DNA from: Actinomadura atramentaria DSM 43919
GTDB lineage: Bacteria > Actinomycetota > Actinomycetes > Streptosporangiales > Streptosporangiaceae
NCBI RefSeq assembly: GCF_000381885.1
Contig: NZ_KB907223.1
Span: 81,227-145,226 of the forward strand
Reading direction: 5' to 3'
Length of the DNA: 64,000 nucleotides
Of this stretch, positions 57,069-64,000 are shown in pieces. Within the stretch, counting starts at the first letter, position 1. Each line of letters opens with the position of its first letter. The notes beneath the pieces were generated by a model. It was not told where the DNA came from. It did not search any database and worked only from the letters and a program-made list of their open reading frames with translations. The position numbers and the translations under genes were made by a program.

Positions 57069-57353
57069 AAACCGCCGAGAACCGAAATTTCGGATACGCA
57101 CCACGGTGTTATGGCTACGACACGCCTGCGCCGCAGGACCGCCCGCGATGGCCGCATACGGCCGCGTCGGGCGGTCCGGTGTCCGTTTTGACCTGGGAGA
57201 ATGAGGTCTCCGGCGGCGCACGGGGGTCGCGCCGCCGCGTCCTACGAAGGTAGGAGCCGGAAACCGTCCGGCGGCGGAGGAAACCTGTCGGCACCGCGGC
57301 CTACGGTGATGAGGTCTGCGCGGCGACGCCGCCGCGCGAAGGGGGCAGAAGTG
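57069..57353 (+). promoter_or_regulatory. Intergenic region with a candidate stress-type promoter
   Basis: No gene was recognised in these 285 bp. CCGAAATTTCGG (57082-57093) is a perfect palindrome near the methyltransferase stop. GGAAAC (57279-57284), 17 bp, TACGGT (57302-57307) could be an alternative-sigma promoter for the STAS gene; the GGAAAC box suggests an ECF-type factor, tentatively. Confidence 0.35.
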
Positions 57354-57827
57354 ATGGCCGAGGACAACACGACCGCGGAGCGGCGGCCGACCCGGCGGGG
57401 GCCGGGCGTCGTGCGCTGCAGCGCGGGCGCCTCCGCACCGGGGCCGGTCATGCGGTACGAGCGGCGGCGGACGGACCTGGCGGTCACGGCCGAGCGCGCT
57501 CCCGGCGGGGTGACCGTCGCGGCGGTCACCGGCGAGATCGACCTGCACACCGCCGACACGCTGCGCGCCCGCCTCGCCTCGCTGCACGCGGCGGGGGACC
57601 GGGGCCTCGTGGTCGACTTCGAGGGCGTCCCGTTCTGCGACGCCACGGGCCTGGGCGCGCTGGTCGCGGCGCACAACGAGATCGCCGCGCGGGGCGGCGG
57701 CATCCGGCTGGCGCGGATGCGCCCGGCGCAGGAGCGGCTGGTCCGGATCACCGGGCTGCACCGGCTGTTCCCGGTCCACGCGACGGTCGACGAGGCCGTC
57801 GCGGCGGCCGCGCAGCCCCTGTCCTGA
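57354..57827 (+). CDS. STAS-domain anti-sigma factor antagonist
   Basis: This 157-residue protein has a basic, disordered N-terminal extension of about 40 residues and a STAS domain (VTVAAVTGEIDLHTADTLRA to ATVDEAVAAAAQ). FEGVPFCDATGLGALVAAHN holds the phospho-site loop, with threonine where Bacillus SpoIIAA has serine. Such proteins free sigma factors by sequestering anti-sigma kinases. No anti-sigma kinase or sigma gene adjoins it; the next gene is a histidine kinase. GGGGGC lies 8 nt before the ATG at 57354; a GTG one codon earlier is possible. Confidence 0.88.
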   Translation: MAEDNTTAERRPTRRGPGVVRCSAGASAPGPVMRYERRRTDLAVTAERAPGGVTVAAVTGEIDLHTADTLRARLASLHAAGDRGLVVDFEGVPFCDATGLGALVAAHNEIAARGGGIRLARMRPAQERLVRITGLHRLFPVHATVDEAVAAAAQPLS

Positions 57828-57864
57828 CGGCGTTCCCGGGTCCTGACCGCACCCGCCGGCCGGA

Positions 57865-57870
57865 TAGGGT
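57865..57870 (+). promoter_or_regulatory. -10 element of the PAS kinase gene
   Basis: TAGGGT lies 45 bp before the GTG at 57915, between the STAS gene and the kinase gene. Confidence 0.4.
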
Positions 57871-57914
57871 CGGTGGGCGACGGGCCGTGTTCCGACCGTG
57901 TTCTGGAGGCCGCC

Positions 57915-59039
57915 GTGGTCGCGAAGGACTCCCCGACCGTGCCGCCGTCCCGCCGGGGTGACGCCGGTCCGGCGGACCGCGCCGCGGGGGATTTCGCCGA
58001 CCTCTTGGACGGTCTGCCCGACGGCGTGCTCGTCGCCGACGCGGCGGCCCGGGTGGTGGCGTTCAACGCCGCCGCCGCGCGGATGACGGGCGTCCCGGCG
58101 GCCGCGGCGCTCGGCGGCGACTTCCGCGACGTCCTGCCGTTGCAGGACGCCGAGGGCCGCGACTGGTGGAAGTGCGTCGCGCCCTACGGCGGGCTGTCGA
58201 CCCGCACCCGCCACCCCGAGCGCTCCCTGTTCCTGCCGGACGGCACCGAGTTGCTGGTCACCGCCGCCTACCGGCGGGGCGAGCGGGGCCGGGTGGAACG
58301 TTTCACCGTGGGGCTGCGCGACGCGGCCGCCCGCGCCCGCCGCGAGCGCGACCGCGCCGACCTGGTCTCCACCGTCGCGCACGAGCTGCGCTCCCCGCTC
58401 ACCAGCGTCAAGGGGTTCACCGCGACGCTGCTGGCCCGCTGGCACCGCTTCAACGACGACCAGAAGCTCGTCATGCTGGAGACCGTCAACGCCGACGCCG
58501 ACCGCGTCACCCGGCTGATCACCGAGCTGCTGGACGTGTCGCGGATCGAGGCGGGGCGGCTGGAGATGCGCCGCCAGGTCGTCGACCTGCCCGCCGAGAT
58601 CCGCAAGGCCGTCGCGGGCCGCGTCGCGGCGGGCGACCCCGGCGACCGGTTCCGGTTCGAGTCGCGCGGCGAGCTGCCCGAGATGTGGCTCGACCCCGAC
58701 AAGATCGACCAGATCCTGGGCAACCTGCTCGAAAACGCCGTGCGACACGGGGCTGGTACTGTCACGATCGTGGTGGAGCCGGACGCGCAGGAGAAGGGGG
58801 CCGCCGTGTCGGTGCGCGACGAGGGCGAGGGCATCCCGCCCGAGGCCGCCCAGCGCGTGTTCCGGCAGTTCTGGCGCGGCCCCGGCGGCAACCGCCGCGC
58901 GGGCACCGGTCTCGGCCTCTACATCGTGAAGGGCCTCGTCGAGGCGCACGGCGGGTCGATCTCCGTGCGGCGCGCGCCCGGCGGCGGCGCCGAGTTCCGA
59001 TTTACCGTGCCCGCCGGCGCTCCCGACCACGCCGTCTGA
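57915..59039 (+). CDS. Soluble PAS-domain sensor histidine kinase
   Basis: This 374-residue protein has no membrane segment. A PAS domain (DLLDGLPDGVLVADAAARVV, ADAV-type core to about residue 135) is followed by HisKA (VSTVAHELRSPLTSVKGFTA; phospho-acceptor His156) and HATPase_c with N box NLLENAVRHG, G1 DEGEGIP and G2 GTGLGLYIVKGL. It senses an intracellular signal. No response regulator is adjacent, so its partner is elsewhere. GGAGG lies 5 nt before the GTG at 57915, which is why I prefer it to earlier in-frame codons. Confidence 0.92.
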   Translation: MVAKDSPTVPPSRRGDAGPADRAAGDFADLLDGLPDGVLVADAAARVVAFNAAAARMTGVPAAAALGGDFRDVLPLQDAEGRDWWKCVAPYGGLSTRTRHPERSLFLPDGTELLVTAAYRRGERGRVERFTVGLRDAAARARRERDRADLVSTVAHELRSPLTSVKGFTATLLARWHRFNDDQKLVMLETVNADADRVTRLITELLDVSRIEAGRLEMRRQVVDLPAEIRKAVAGRVAAGDPGDRFRFESRGELPEMWLDPDKIDQILGNLLENAVRHGAGTVTIVVEPDAQEKGAAVSVRDEGEGIPPEAAQRVFRQFWRGPGGNRRAGTGLGLYIVKGLVEAHGGSISVRRAPGGGAEFRFTVPAGAPDHAV

Positions 59040-59132
59040 CCCGCGCGCACCCGCGCGGCGGACCGGCCGGGAGCCCCGAGCGGGCCGCCCCCGCACGCGT
59101 TTCCCCGATCCGGCCATCTCTCGTCCGCCCAC

Positions 59133-59138
59133 TAGACT
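59133..59138 (+). promoter_or_regulatory. -10 element of pheST
   Basis: TAGACT lies 38 bp before the pheS ATG. The short leader shows no attenuator or T-box-like structure. Confidence 0.5.
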
Positions 59139-59175
59139 GCGGACGTCCCACGCCCACCGGAGTTGTCACACCACC

Positions 59176-60285
59176 ATGTCTGCACCCAACAAGTCCTACG
59201 ACCCGGTCGAGGTCTCGGCGCTCAAGCCCGAGGCGCTGGACCGGGCGCGCGACGCGGCGCTGGCGGCCATCGCCGCCGCGGCCGACCTCGACGCGCTCAA
59301 GCAGGTCCGCCTCGCGCACGCCGGGGACCGCTCCCCGCTGGCGCTGGCCAACCGCGAGATCGGCGCGCTGCCCCCGGCGGGCCGCGCCGAGGCGGGCAAG
59401 CGCATCGGCGCGGCCCGCGGCGCGGTGTCCCAGGCGCTGAAGAAGCGCCAGGCCGAACTGGAGGAGGAGCGCGACCAGCGCGTCCTGGCCGAGGAGGCCG
59501 TGGACGTCACCCTCCCGTGGGACCGCGCGCCGCGCGGCGGCCGCCACCCGCTGACCACGCTGCAGGAGCGGATGGTCGACGTGTTCGTCTCGATGGGCTT
59601 CGAGGTCGCGGAGGGCCCCGAGGTCGAGGCGGAGTGGTTCAACTTCGACGCGCTGAACTTCCCGCCGGACCACCCGGCGCGCTCCATGCAGGACACGTTC
59701 TTCGTGGAGTCGGAGGAGACGGGCCTGGTGCTGCGGACGCACACCTCGCCGATGCAGGTCCGCTCGCTGCTGACCCGCGATCTGCCGGTGTACGTGGTGG
59801 GGCCGGGCCGCACCTTCCGCACCGACGAGCTGGACGCCACGCACAGCCCGGTGTTCCACCAGCTCGAAGGGCTGGCGGTGGACGAGGGCCTGACGATGGC
59901 GGACCTGCGCGGCGGCGTGGACGCGTTCGTCGCCGGGATGTTCGGGCCGGGCCTGGTGACGCGGATGCGGCCGTCCTACTTCCCGTTCACCGAGCCGTCC
60001 GCCGAGGTGGACATGCAGTGCTTCGTGTGCCGGGGCGCGTCGGTGGAGCCGGGCGCGGGGCCGTGCCGGACGTGCTCGTCCGAGGGCTGGATCGAGCTGG
60101 GCGGCTGCGGGATGGTCAACCCCCGCGTGCTGGTGGCCTGCGGCATCGACCCGGACCGCTACAGCGGCTGGGCGTTCGGCCTGGGCGTGGAGCGGACGCT
60201 GATGTTCCGCCACGGCGTCGAGGACATGCACGACATGGTGGAGGGCGACGTGCGCTTCACCCTTCCGTTCGGGATGGAGATCTGA
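59176..60285 (+). CDS. pheS: Phenylalanyl-tRNA synthetase alpha subunit
   Basis: This 369-residue class II subunit carries the aminoacylation site. An N-terminal coiled coil (residues 10-110, ending EERDQRVLAEE) precedes the catalytic core: RHPLTTLQERMVDVFVSMGF, RTHTSPMQVRSLL (motif 2 region) and GWAFGLGVERTLMFRHG (motif 3). The ATG at 59176 begins MSAPNKSYDP. Its stop overlaps the pheT ATG by one base (TGATG), coupling the two subunits. Confidence 0.96.
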   Translation: MSAPNKSYDPVEVSALKPEALDRARDAALAAIAAAADLDALKQVRLAHAGDRSPLALANREIGALPPAGRAEAGKRIGAARGAVSQALKKRQAELEEERDQRVLAEEAVDVTLPWDRAPRGGRHPLTTLQERMVDVFVSMGFEVAEGPEVEAEWFNFDALNFPPDHPARSMQDTFFVESEETGLVLRTHTSPMQVRSLLTRDLPVYVVGPGRTFRTDELDATHSPVFHQLEGLAVDEGLTMADLRGGVDAFVAGMFGPGLVTRMRPSYFPFTEPSAEVDMQCFVCRGASVEPGAGPCRTCSSEGWIELGGCGMVNPRVLVACGIDPDRYSGWAFGLGVERTLMFRHGVEDMHDMVEGDVRFTLPFGMEI

Positions 60286-62780
60286 TGCGCGCCCCGCTCT
60301 CCTGGCTGCGGGAGTACGCCGAGCTGCCGGCGGACGTGACCGGCCGCGACCTGGCCGCCGAGCTGATCGACGCGGGTCTGGAGGTCGAGACGGTCGAGCG
60401 CGCGGGCGCCGACGTCCGCGGCCCGCTGGTGGTCGGCGAGGTGCTGGAGATCGAGGAGCTGACCGGCTTCAAGAAGCCCATCCGGTACTGCCGGGTGGAC
60501 GTCGGGGACGCCAACGGCACCGGCGAGCCGCAGAACATCGTGTGCGGCGCGACGAACTTCGCGGTCGGCGACAAGATCGTGGCCATCCTCCCGGGCGGCG
60601 CGCTGCCGGGCGGGTTCGAGATCGGCGCCCGCAAGACCTACGGGAAGCTGTCGGAGGGCATGATCTGCTCCGTCCGGGAGCTGGGCATCGGCGACGACCA
60701 CGAGGGCATCCTCGTGCTGCCGGGCGACGCGGAGGTCGGCGCGGACGCGATCGAGCTGCTCGGCGTCCGCGACGACGTCCTGGACATCGCCGTCACGCCC
60801 GACCGCGGCTACTGCCTGTCGATCCGGGGCGTCGCGCGGGAGGCCGCCATCGCCTACGGGGTGCCGTTCCGCGATCCGGCGGCGGTCGAGCTGCCGACCG
60901 GCGAGGGCCCCGGGCATCCGGTGGCCATCGCGGACCCGTCCGCGTGCGACCGGATCGTCCTGCGCGAGGTCCGCGGCCTGGCCGCCGACGCGCGGTCGCC
61001 GCTGTGGATGCGGGTCCGGCTGCACCGCGCCGGGATGCGGTCGGTGTCGCTGGCGGTGGACGTCACCAACTACCTGATGCTGGAGCTGGGCCAGCCGCTG
61101 CACGCGTTCGACGCGGCGAAGGTGTCCGGGCAGATCACGGTGCGGCGCGCGGCGGCGGGGGAGCGGCTGGAGACGCTCGACCACGTCAAGCGCGAGCTGC
61201 ACCCCGAGGACGTCCTGATCACCGATGAGACCGGGCCGCTGTCCCTGGCGGGCACGATGGGCGGCCTGGCCACCGAGATCGACGACGCGTCCACGGCGAT
61301 GGTCATCGAGGCGGCGCACTTCGACGAGATCGCCGTCGCCCGGATGGCGCGGCGGCACAAACTGCACAGCGAGGCGTCGTACCGGTTCGAGCGCGGCGTG
61401 GACCGGGAGCTGCCCCGGTACGCGGCGTACCGGGCGGCGCGGCTGCTGGCGGAGCTGGGCGGCGCGGAGATCGTGCCGGGCGAGTCGTCGGCCGAGTCGC
61501 CGGTCGCGGCGGCGGCGATCCCGCTCGCGCCGGACTACCCCGACCGGGTCGCGGGCGTCGCCTACGGCCGGGAGACGGTCGTGCGCCGGCTGGAGCAGGT
61601 CGGCTGCGCGGTCGCGGCGGACGGCGACGCGCTGGCGGTGACGCCGCCGTCGTGGCGTCCCGACCTCACCGACCCCGCCGACCTCGCCGAGGAGGTCATC
61701 CGGCTGGAGGGCTACTCGGCGATCCCGTCGCGGGCCCCGCGCCCGGCGGCGGGCCAGGGCCTCACGCCGGTCCAGCGGCTGCGCCGCCGCGTCGGCCGCG
61801 CCCTCGCGGGCGCGGGCTACGTCGAGGCGATCAACTTCCCGTTCGCGGCCGAGAAGGACTGGGACGCGCTCCAGCTCCCGGCGGGCGACCCGCGCCGCCG
61901 CGCGCTGCGGCTGGCGAACCCGCTGTCGGAGGACGAGCCGCTGCTGCGCACGACGCTGCTGCCGGGCCTGCTGAAGACCCTCGCCCGCAACGCGGGCCGC
62001 GGCTTCGGCGACCTCGCGCTGTTCGAGCGCGGCGTGGTGTTCCGGCCGGACGCCGGAGCGGACGGCTCGGTCGAGGTCACGGCGACGCCGCGGCCGCCCG
62101 TCGACCGCGGCCCGTCCGCCGGCGAGGTGGCCTCGCTGAACGCGGCGCTGCCCGACCAGCCCGAGCGGGTCGCGGTCGTGCTGGCGGGCGAGCGCGAGCC
62201 GTCCGGCTGGTGGGGCAGGGGCCGCCCGGCGACCTGGGCGGACGCGATCGAGGCGGCGCGGACCGTCGCCCGCGAGGCGGGCGTGGAGCTGCGCGTCGCC
62301 GCGGACCGGCACGAGCCGTGGCACCCCGGCCGCTGCGCCGCCCTCTACCTGGGCGACGAACTGGTCGGGCACGCGGGCGAGCTGCACCCGCGCACGATCA
62401 AGGCGTACGGGCTGCCGCCGCGCACCTGCGCGATGGAGCTGGAGCTGCGCCGGCTGGGCGAGCCCGCCGCGCCGCGCGCGCCGCACGTGTCGACGTACCC
62501 GGTCGCCACGCAGGACGTCGCGCTGACGGTCGGCGCGGACGTGCCCGCCGCCGAGGTCGAGGCGGCGCTGCGCGACGGCGCGGGCGAGCTGCTGGAGTCG
62601 GTGCGGCTGTTCGACGTCTACACCGGTGAGCAGGTCGGCGAGGGCCACAGGTCGCTGGCGTACACGCTGCGGTTCCGCGCGGCGGATCGGACGCTGACGG
62701 CCGAGGAGTCGGGCGCGGCCCGGGACGCGGCGGTCGCGGCTGCGGCCGAGCGGACCGGGGCGGTGCTGCGCGGGGCCTGA
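60285..62780 (+). CDS. pheT: Phenylalanyl-tRNA synthetase beta subunit
   Basis: This 831-residue subunit forms the (alpha-beta)2 enzyme. It shows the N-terminal MRAPLSWLREYAELP, the EMAP/tRNA-binding fold (VVGEVLEIEELTGFKKPIRY), the B3/4 editing domain (LWMRVRLHRAGMRSVSLAVD, NYLMLELGQPLHAFDA), B5, the class II-like core and a C-terminal ferredoxin-fold anticodon domain (HVSTYPVATQDVALTVGADV, YTLRFRAADRTLTAEE). The length matches the family. A very strong terminator follows. Confidence 0.96.
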   Translation: MRAPLSWLREYAELPADVTGRDLAAELIDAGLEVETVERAGADVRGPLVVGEVLEIEELTGFKKPIRYCRVDVGDANGTGEPQNIVCGATNFAVGDKIVAILPGGALPGGFEIGARKTYGKLSEGMICSVRELGIGDDHEGILVLPGDAEVGADAIELLGVRDDVLDIAVTPDRGYCLSIRGVAREAAIAYGVPFRDPAAVELPTGEGPGHPVAIADPSACDRIVLREVRGLAADARSPLWMRVRLHRAGMRSVSLAVDVTNYLMLELGQPLHAFDAAKVSGQITVRRAAAGERLETLDHVKRELHPEDVLITDETGPLSLAGTMGGLATEIDDASTAMVIEAAHFDEIAVARMARRHKLHSEASYRFERGVDRELPRYAAYRAARLLAELGGAEIVPGESSAESPVAAAAIPLAPDYPDRVAGVAYGRETVVRRLEQVGCAVAADGDALAVTPPSWRPDLTDPADLAEEVIRLEGYSAIPSRAPRPAAGQGLTPVQRLRRRVGRALAGAGYVEAINFPFAAEKDWDALQLPAGDPRRRALRLANPLSEDEPLLRTTLLPGLLKTLARNAGRGFGDLALFERGVVFRPDAGADGSVEVTATPRPPVDRGPSAGEVASLNAALPDQPERVAVVLAGEREPSGWWGRGRPATWADAIEAARTVAREAGVELRVAADRHEPWHPGRCAALYLGDELVGHAGELHPRTIKAYGLPPRTCAMELELRRLGEPAAPRAPHVSTYPVATQDVALTVGADVPAAEVEAALRDGAGELLESVRLFDVYTGEQVGEGHRSLAYTLRFRAADRTLTAEESGAARDAAVAAAAERTGAVLRGA

Positions 62781-62793
62781 TCAGGCAGAGCAG

Positions 62794-62839
62794 GGGAGTG
62801 CCCCCGCGTGCCGCTTCGGCGGCGCGCGGGGGCACTCCC
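62794..62839 (+). terminator. Strong terminator after pheT
   Basis: GGGAGTGCCCCCGCG (62794-62808) pairs perfectly with its complement (62825-62839). Inside, GCCGC-TTCG-GCGGC continues the stem with a UUCG tetraloop, giving about 20 bp. It begins 13 nt after the pheT stop. Confidence 0.85.
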
Positions 62840-62848
62840 GTGTTCGGG

Positions 62849-62854
62849 TATAAT
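62849..62854 (+). promoter_or_regulatory. Consensus -10 of the ABC-F leader
   Basis: TATAAT, the exact consensus and rare in this GC-rich sequence, lies 10 bp after the pheT terminator. It predicts a start near 62861 and a leader of about 210 nt before the ABC-F gene. No standard -35 stands 17 bp upstream. Confidence 0.65.
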
Positions 62855-62898
62855 GGTCGACGTCCCATTGCCGCCCGGTTGGGGAGTCCGTTGCGTAA

Positions 62899-62988
62899 CT
62901 GAGATCGCAGGCACCGCGCGAAGGCCCGTCTTGGCCTGTTTCCGCGCAACGCGATCTCGGTCGGACTTTTCGGCGTCCGGGCTTTTTT
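62899..62988 (+). promoter_or_regulatory. Structured leader with U6 terminator (candidate attenuator of the ABC-F gene)
   Basis: GAGATCGC (62901-62908) pairs with GCGATCTC (62951-62958). Inside, GCGCG (62916-62920) can pair with CGCGC (62943-62947) and AGGCC (62922-62926) with GGCCT (62933-62937). A terminator follows: CGGAC (62962-62966) with GTCCG (62975-62979), then TTTTTT (62983-62988). GCCCG (62924-62928) could instead pair with CGGGC (62978-62982), opening the terminator. Just upstream is a possible mini-ORF TTG CGT AAC TGA (62891-62902) behind GGGGAG. Confidence 0.6.
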
Positions 62989-63071
62989 CATGCCCGCATG
63001 GCGTGCGGCGCGGTCCGCGGTGTCTCAGGTGTTCGTGAATCCGTTCCGTCATCGCACCCTGGGGGCCGCCC

Positions 63072-64000
63072 ATGTCATTCTCCGTCGTCTGCACTGATGT
63101 CTCGTTCGCCTGGCCTGACGGCACCGTCGTCCTCGACGGCGTGTCCACCGCGTTCGGCACCGGCCGCACCGGGCTGATCGGCGCCAACGGCGCCGGGAAG
63201 TCGACGCTGCTGCGGGTGGTCGCGGGGGAGCTGGCGCCGTCGTCGGGCTCGGTGTCGGTGGCCGGGACGACCGGCTACCTGCCGCAGTCGCTGCCGCTCG
63301 CCGCGTCCCGCACGGTCGCCGACCTGCTCGGCGTCGCCGAGGCGCGGACGGCGCTGCTCGCGCTGGAGCGCGGGGAGGCGACCGAGGAGAACTTCGCCGC
63401 GATCGGCGACGACTGGGACGTCGAGGAACGCGCTCACGCCGAGCTGGCCCGGCTCGGCCTCGGCCACCTCGGGCTGGACCGCACGGTCGCGACGCTGTCC
63501 GGCGGCGAGGCGGTGCTGACCGGGCTCGCGGCGCTGCTGCTGGCCCGGCCCGACGTCCTGCTGCTGGACGAGCCGACCAACAACCTCGACCTGGACGCCC
63601 GCGCGCGGCTGTACGCGGCCGTGGACGCCTGGCCGGGCGTGCTGATCGTCGTCAGCCACGACCGCGAGCTGCTGGAGCGGGTGGACGCGGTCACCGAGCT
63701 GCGCGAGGGCGGCGTCCGCACGTTCGGCGGGACGCTGTCGGAGTACGAGGACGTGCTGGCGGTGGAGCGGGAGGCCGCCGAGCGGGCCGTCCGCGCCGCC
63801 GGGTCCGACCTGCGGCGGCAGCAGCGCGAGCTGGAGGAGGCGCAGGTCAAACTGGCCCGCCGTGCCCGCGCCGGACGCAGGGTGCAGGAGAGCCGCAGCG
63901 AGCCGAGGATCGTCATGGGCCTGCGCAAGCAGGCGGCCGAGGTGTCGGCGGGCAAGCACAAGGCCCTGCACGAGGGGCGGCTGGCCGACGCGCGGGAACG
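63072..64000 (+). CDS. ABC-F family ATPase (partial, continues past window end)
   Basis: The first 309 residues are visible. ABC-F proteins have two ATPase domains and no membrane domain; they act on ribosomes, and many protect them from antibiotics. The first nucleotide-binding domain is complete: Walker A GLIGANGAGKSTLLR, signature LSGGEAVLTGLAALLLARPD, Walker B VLLLDEPTNNLDLD and the switch histidine VVSHDRELL. The inter-domain linker with long charged helices begins near residue 225 (LEEAQVKLARRARAGRRVQE). The structured leader with a terminator suggests drug-induced expression, inferred from other ABC-F genes. Confidence 0.9.
   Translation, partial: MSFSVVCTDVSFAWPDGTVVLDGVSTAFGTGRTGLIGANGAGKSTLLRVVAGELAPSSGSVSVAGTTGYLPQSLPLAASRTVADLLGVAEARTALLALERGEATEENFAAIGDDWDVEERAHAELARLGLGHLGLDRTVATLSGGEAVLTGLAALLLARPDVLLLDEPTNNLDLDARARLYAAVDAWPGVLIVVSHDRELLERVDAVTELREGGVRTFGGTLSEYEDVLAVEREAAERAVRAAGSDLRRQQRELEEAQVKLARRARAGRRVQESRSEPRIVMGLRKQAAEVSAGKHKALHEGRLADARE

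Noticed and set aside
62808..63038. A 76-codon open frame in the ABC-F leader
   Set aside because: It starts inside the pheT terminator, upstream of the predicted transcription start, and runs through the hairpins; its composition is not protein-like. Only the mini-ORF at 62891-62902 is kept as a possibility.

Overview
The window is very GC-rich, with near-universal G/C at third codon positions, many GTG starts, many 1-8 nt gene overlaps and several leaderless genes. Together with phosphatidylinositol mannoside (PIM) genes, a RuvC-RuvA-RuvB to YajC-SecD-SecF to Apt to Rel order like that of mycobacteria, and typically actinobacterial DUF families, this points to a chromosomal segment of a filamentous actinomycete. 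Thermomonosporaceae or Streptosporangiales (an Actinomadura-like genome) is my best guess; this is inferred from recalled family similarity, not from a search. No rRNA, tRNA, CRISPR array, insertion sequence or phage gene was seen.

Bases 1-15.5 kb are accessory and metabolic. They hold a truncated gene carrying a heptanucleotide repeat, three TetR-controlled units (SnoaL-like protein; long-chain-type acyl-CoA dehydrogenase; FadE2-like acyl-CoA dehydrogenase plus SDR), a DUF4253 protein, a ThrE exporter, a secreted CocE/S15-type hydrolase, a quinone oxidoreductase, a NarL-type two-component pair and a sugar porter. Each TetR unit has a visible palindrome in its divergent promoter.

From 15.5 to 36.3 kb lies a conserved actinobacterial block: thrS (with a candidate threonine leader peptide and attenuator), a HIT hydrolase, a DCC protein, the PIM operon (pgsA, acyltransferase, pimA), a LemA-like protein, a DUF3048 lipoprotein, pdxS, a DUF6928-like gene and a subtilase, pdxT, a YebC regulator, a miniature Eis-like acetyltransferase, ruvCAB, yajC-secD-secF and apt. 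It combines envelope lipid synthesis, vitamin B6 synthesis, recombination and protein export.

From 36.3 to 49.3 kb are the stringent-response gene rel, convergent with an MBL-hisS-aspS operon, then a membrane cyclophilin, a DUF349 protein, a DUF6153/DUF3105/DUF305 envelope cassette, rarA and two small membrane-associated genes leading into alaS.

From 49.3 to 64 kb run alaS-ruvX-mltG-aroE, infC-rpmI-rplT (infC with an ATC start and a leader terminator), an rRNA methyltransferase, a STAS antagonist, a soluble PAS histidine kinase, pheS-pheT, and an ABC-F ATPase cut by the window end. The ABC-F gene has a structured leader with a U6 terminator.

The strongest novelty candidates are three RNA leaders (thrS, infC, ABC-F), the internally shortened Eis-like protein, and the out-of-frame 7-bp repeat inside the first gene. 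All coordinates and motifs were read by eye, and promoter calls rest mainly on -10 elements.
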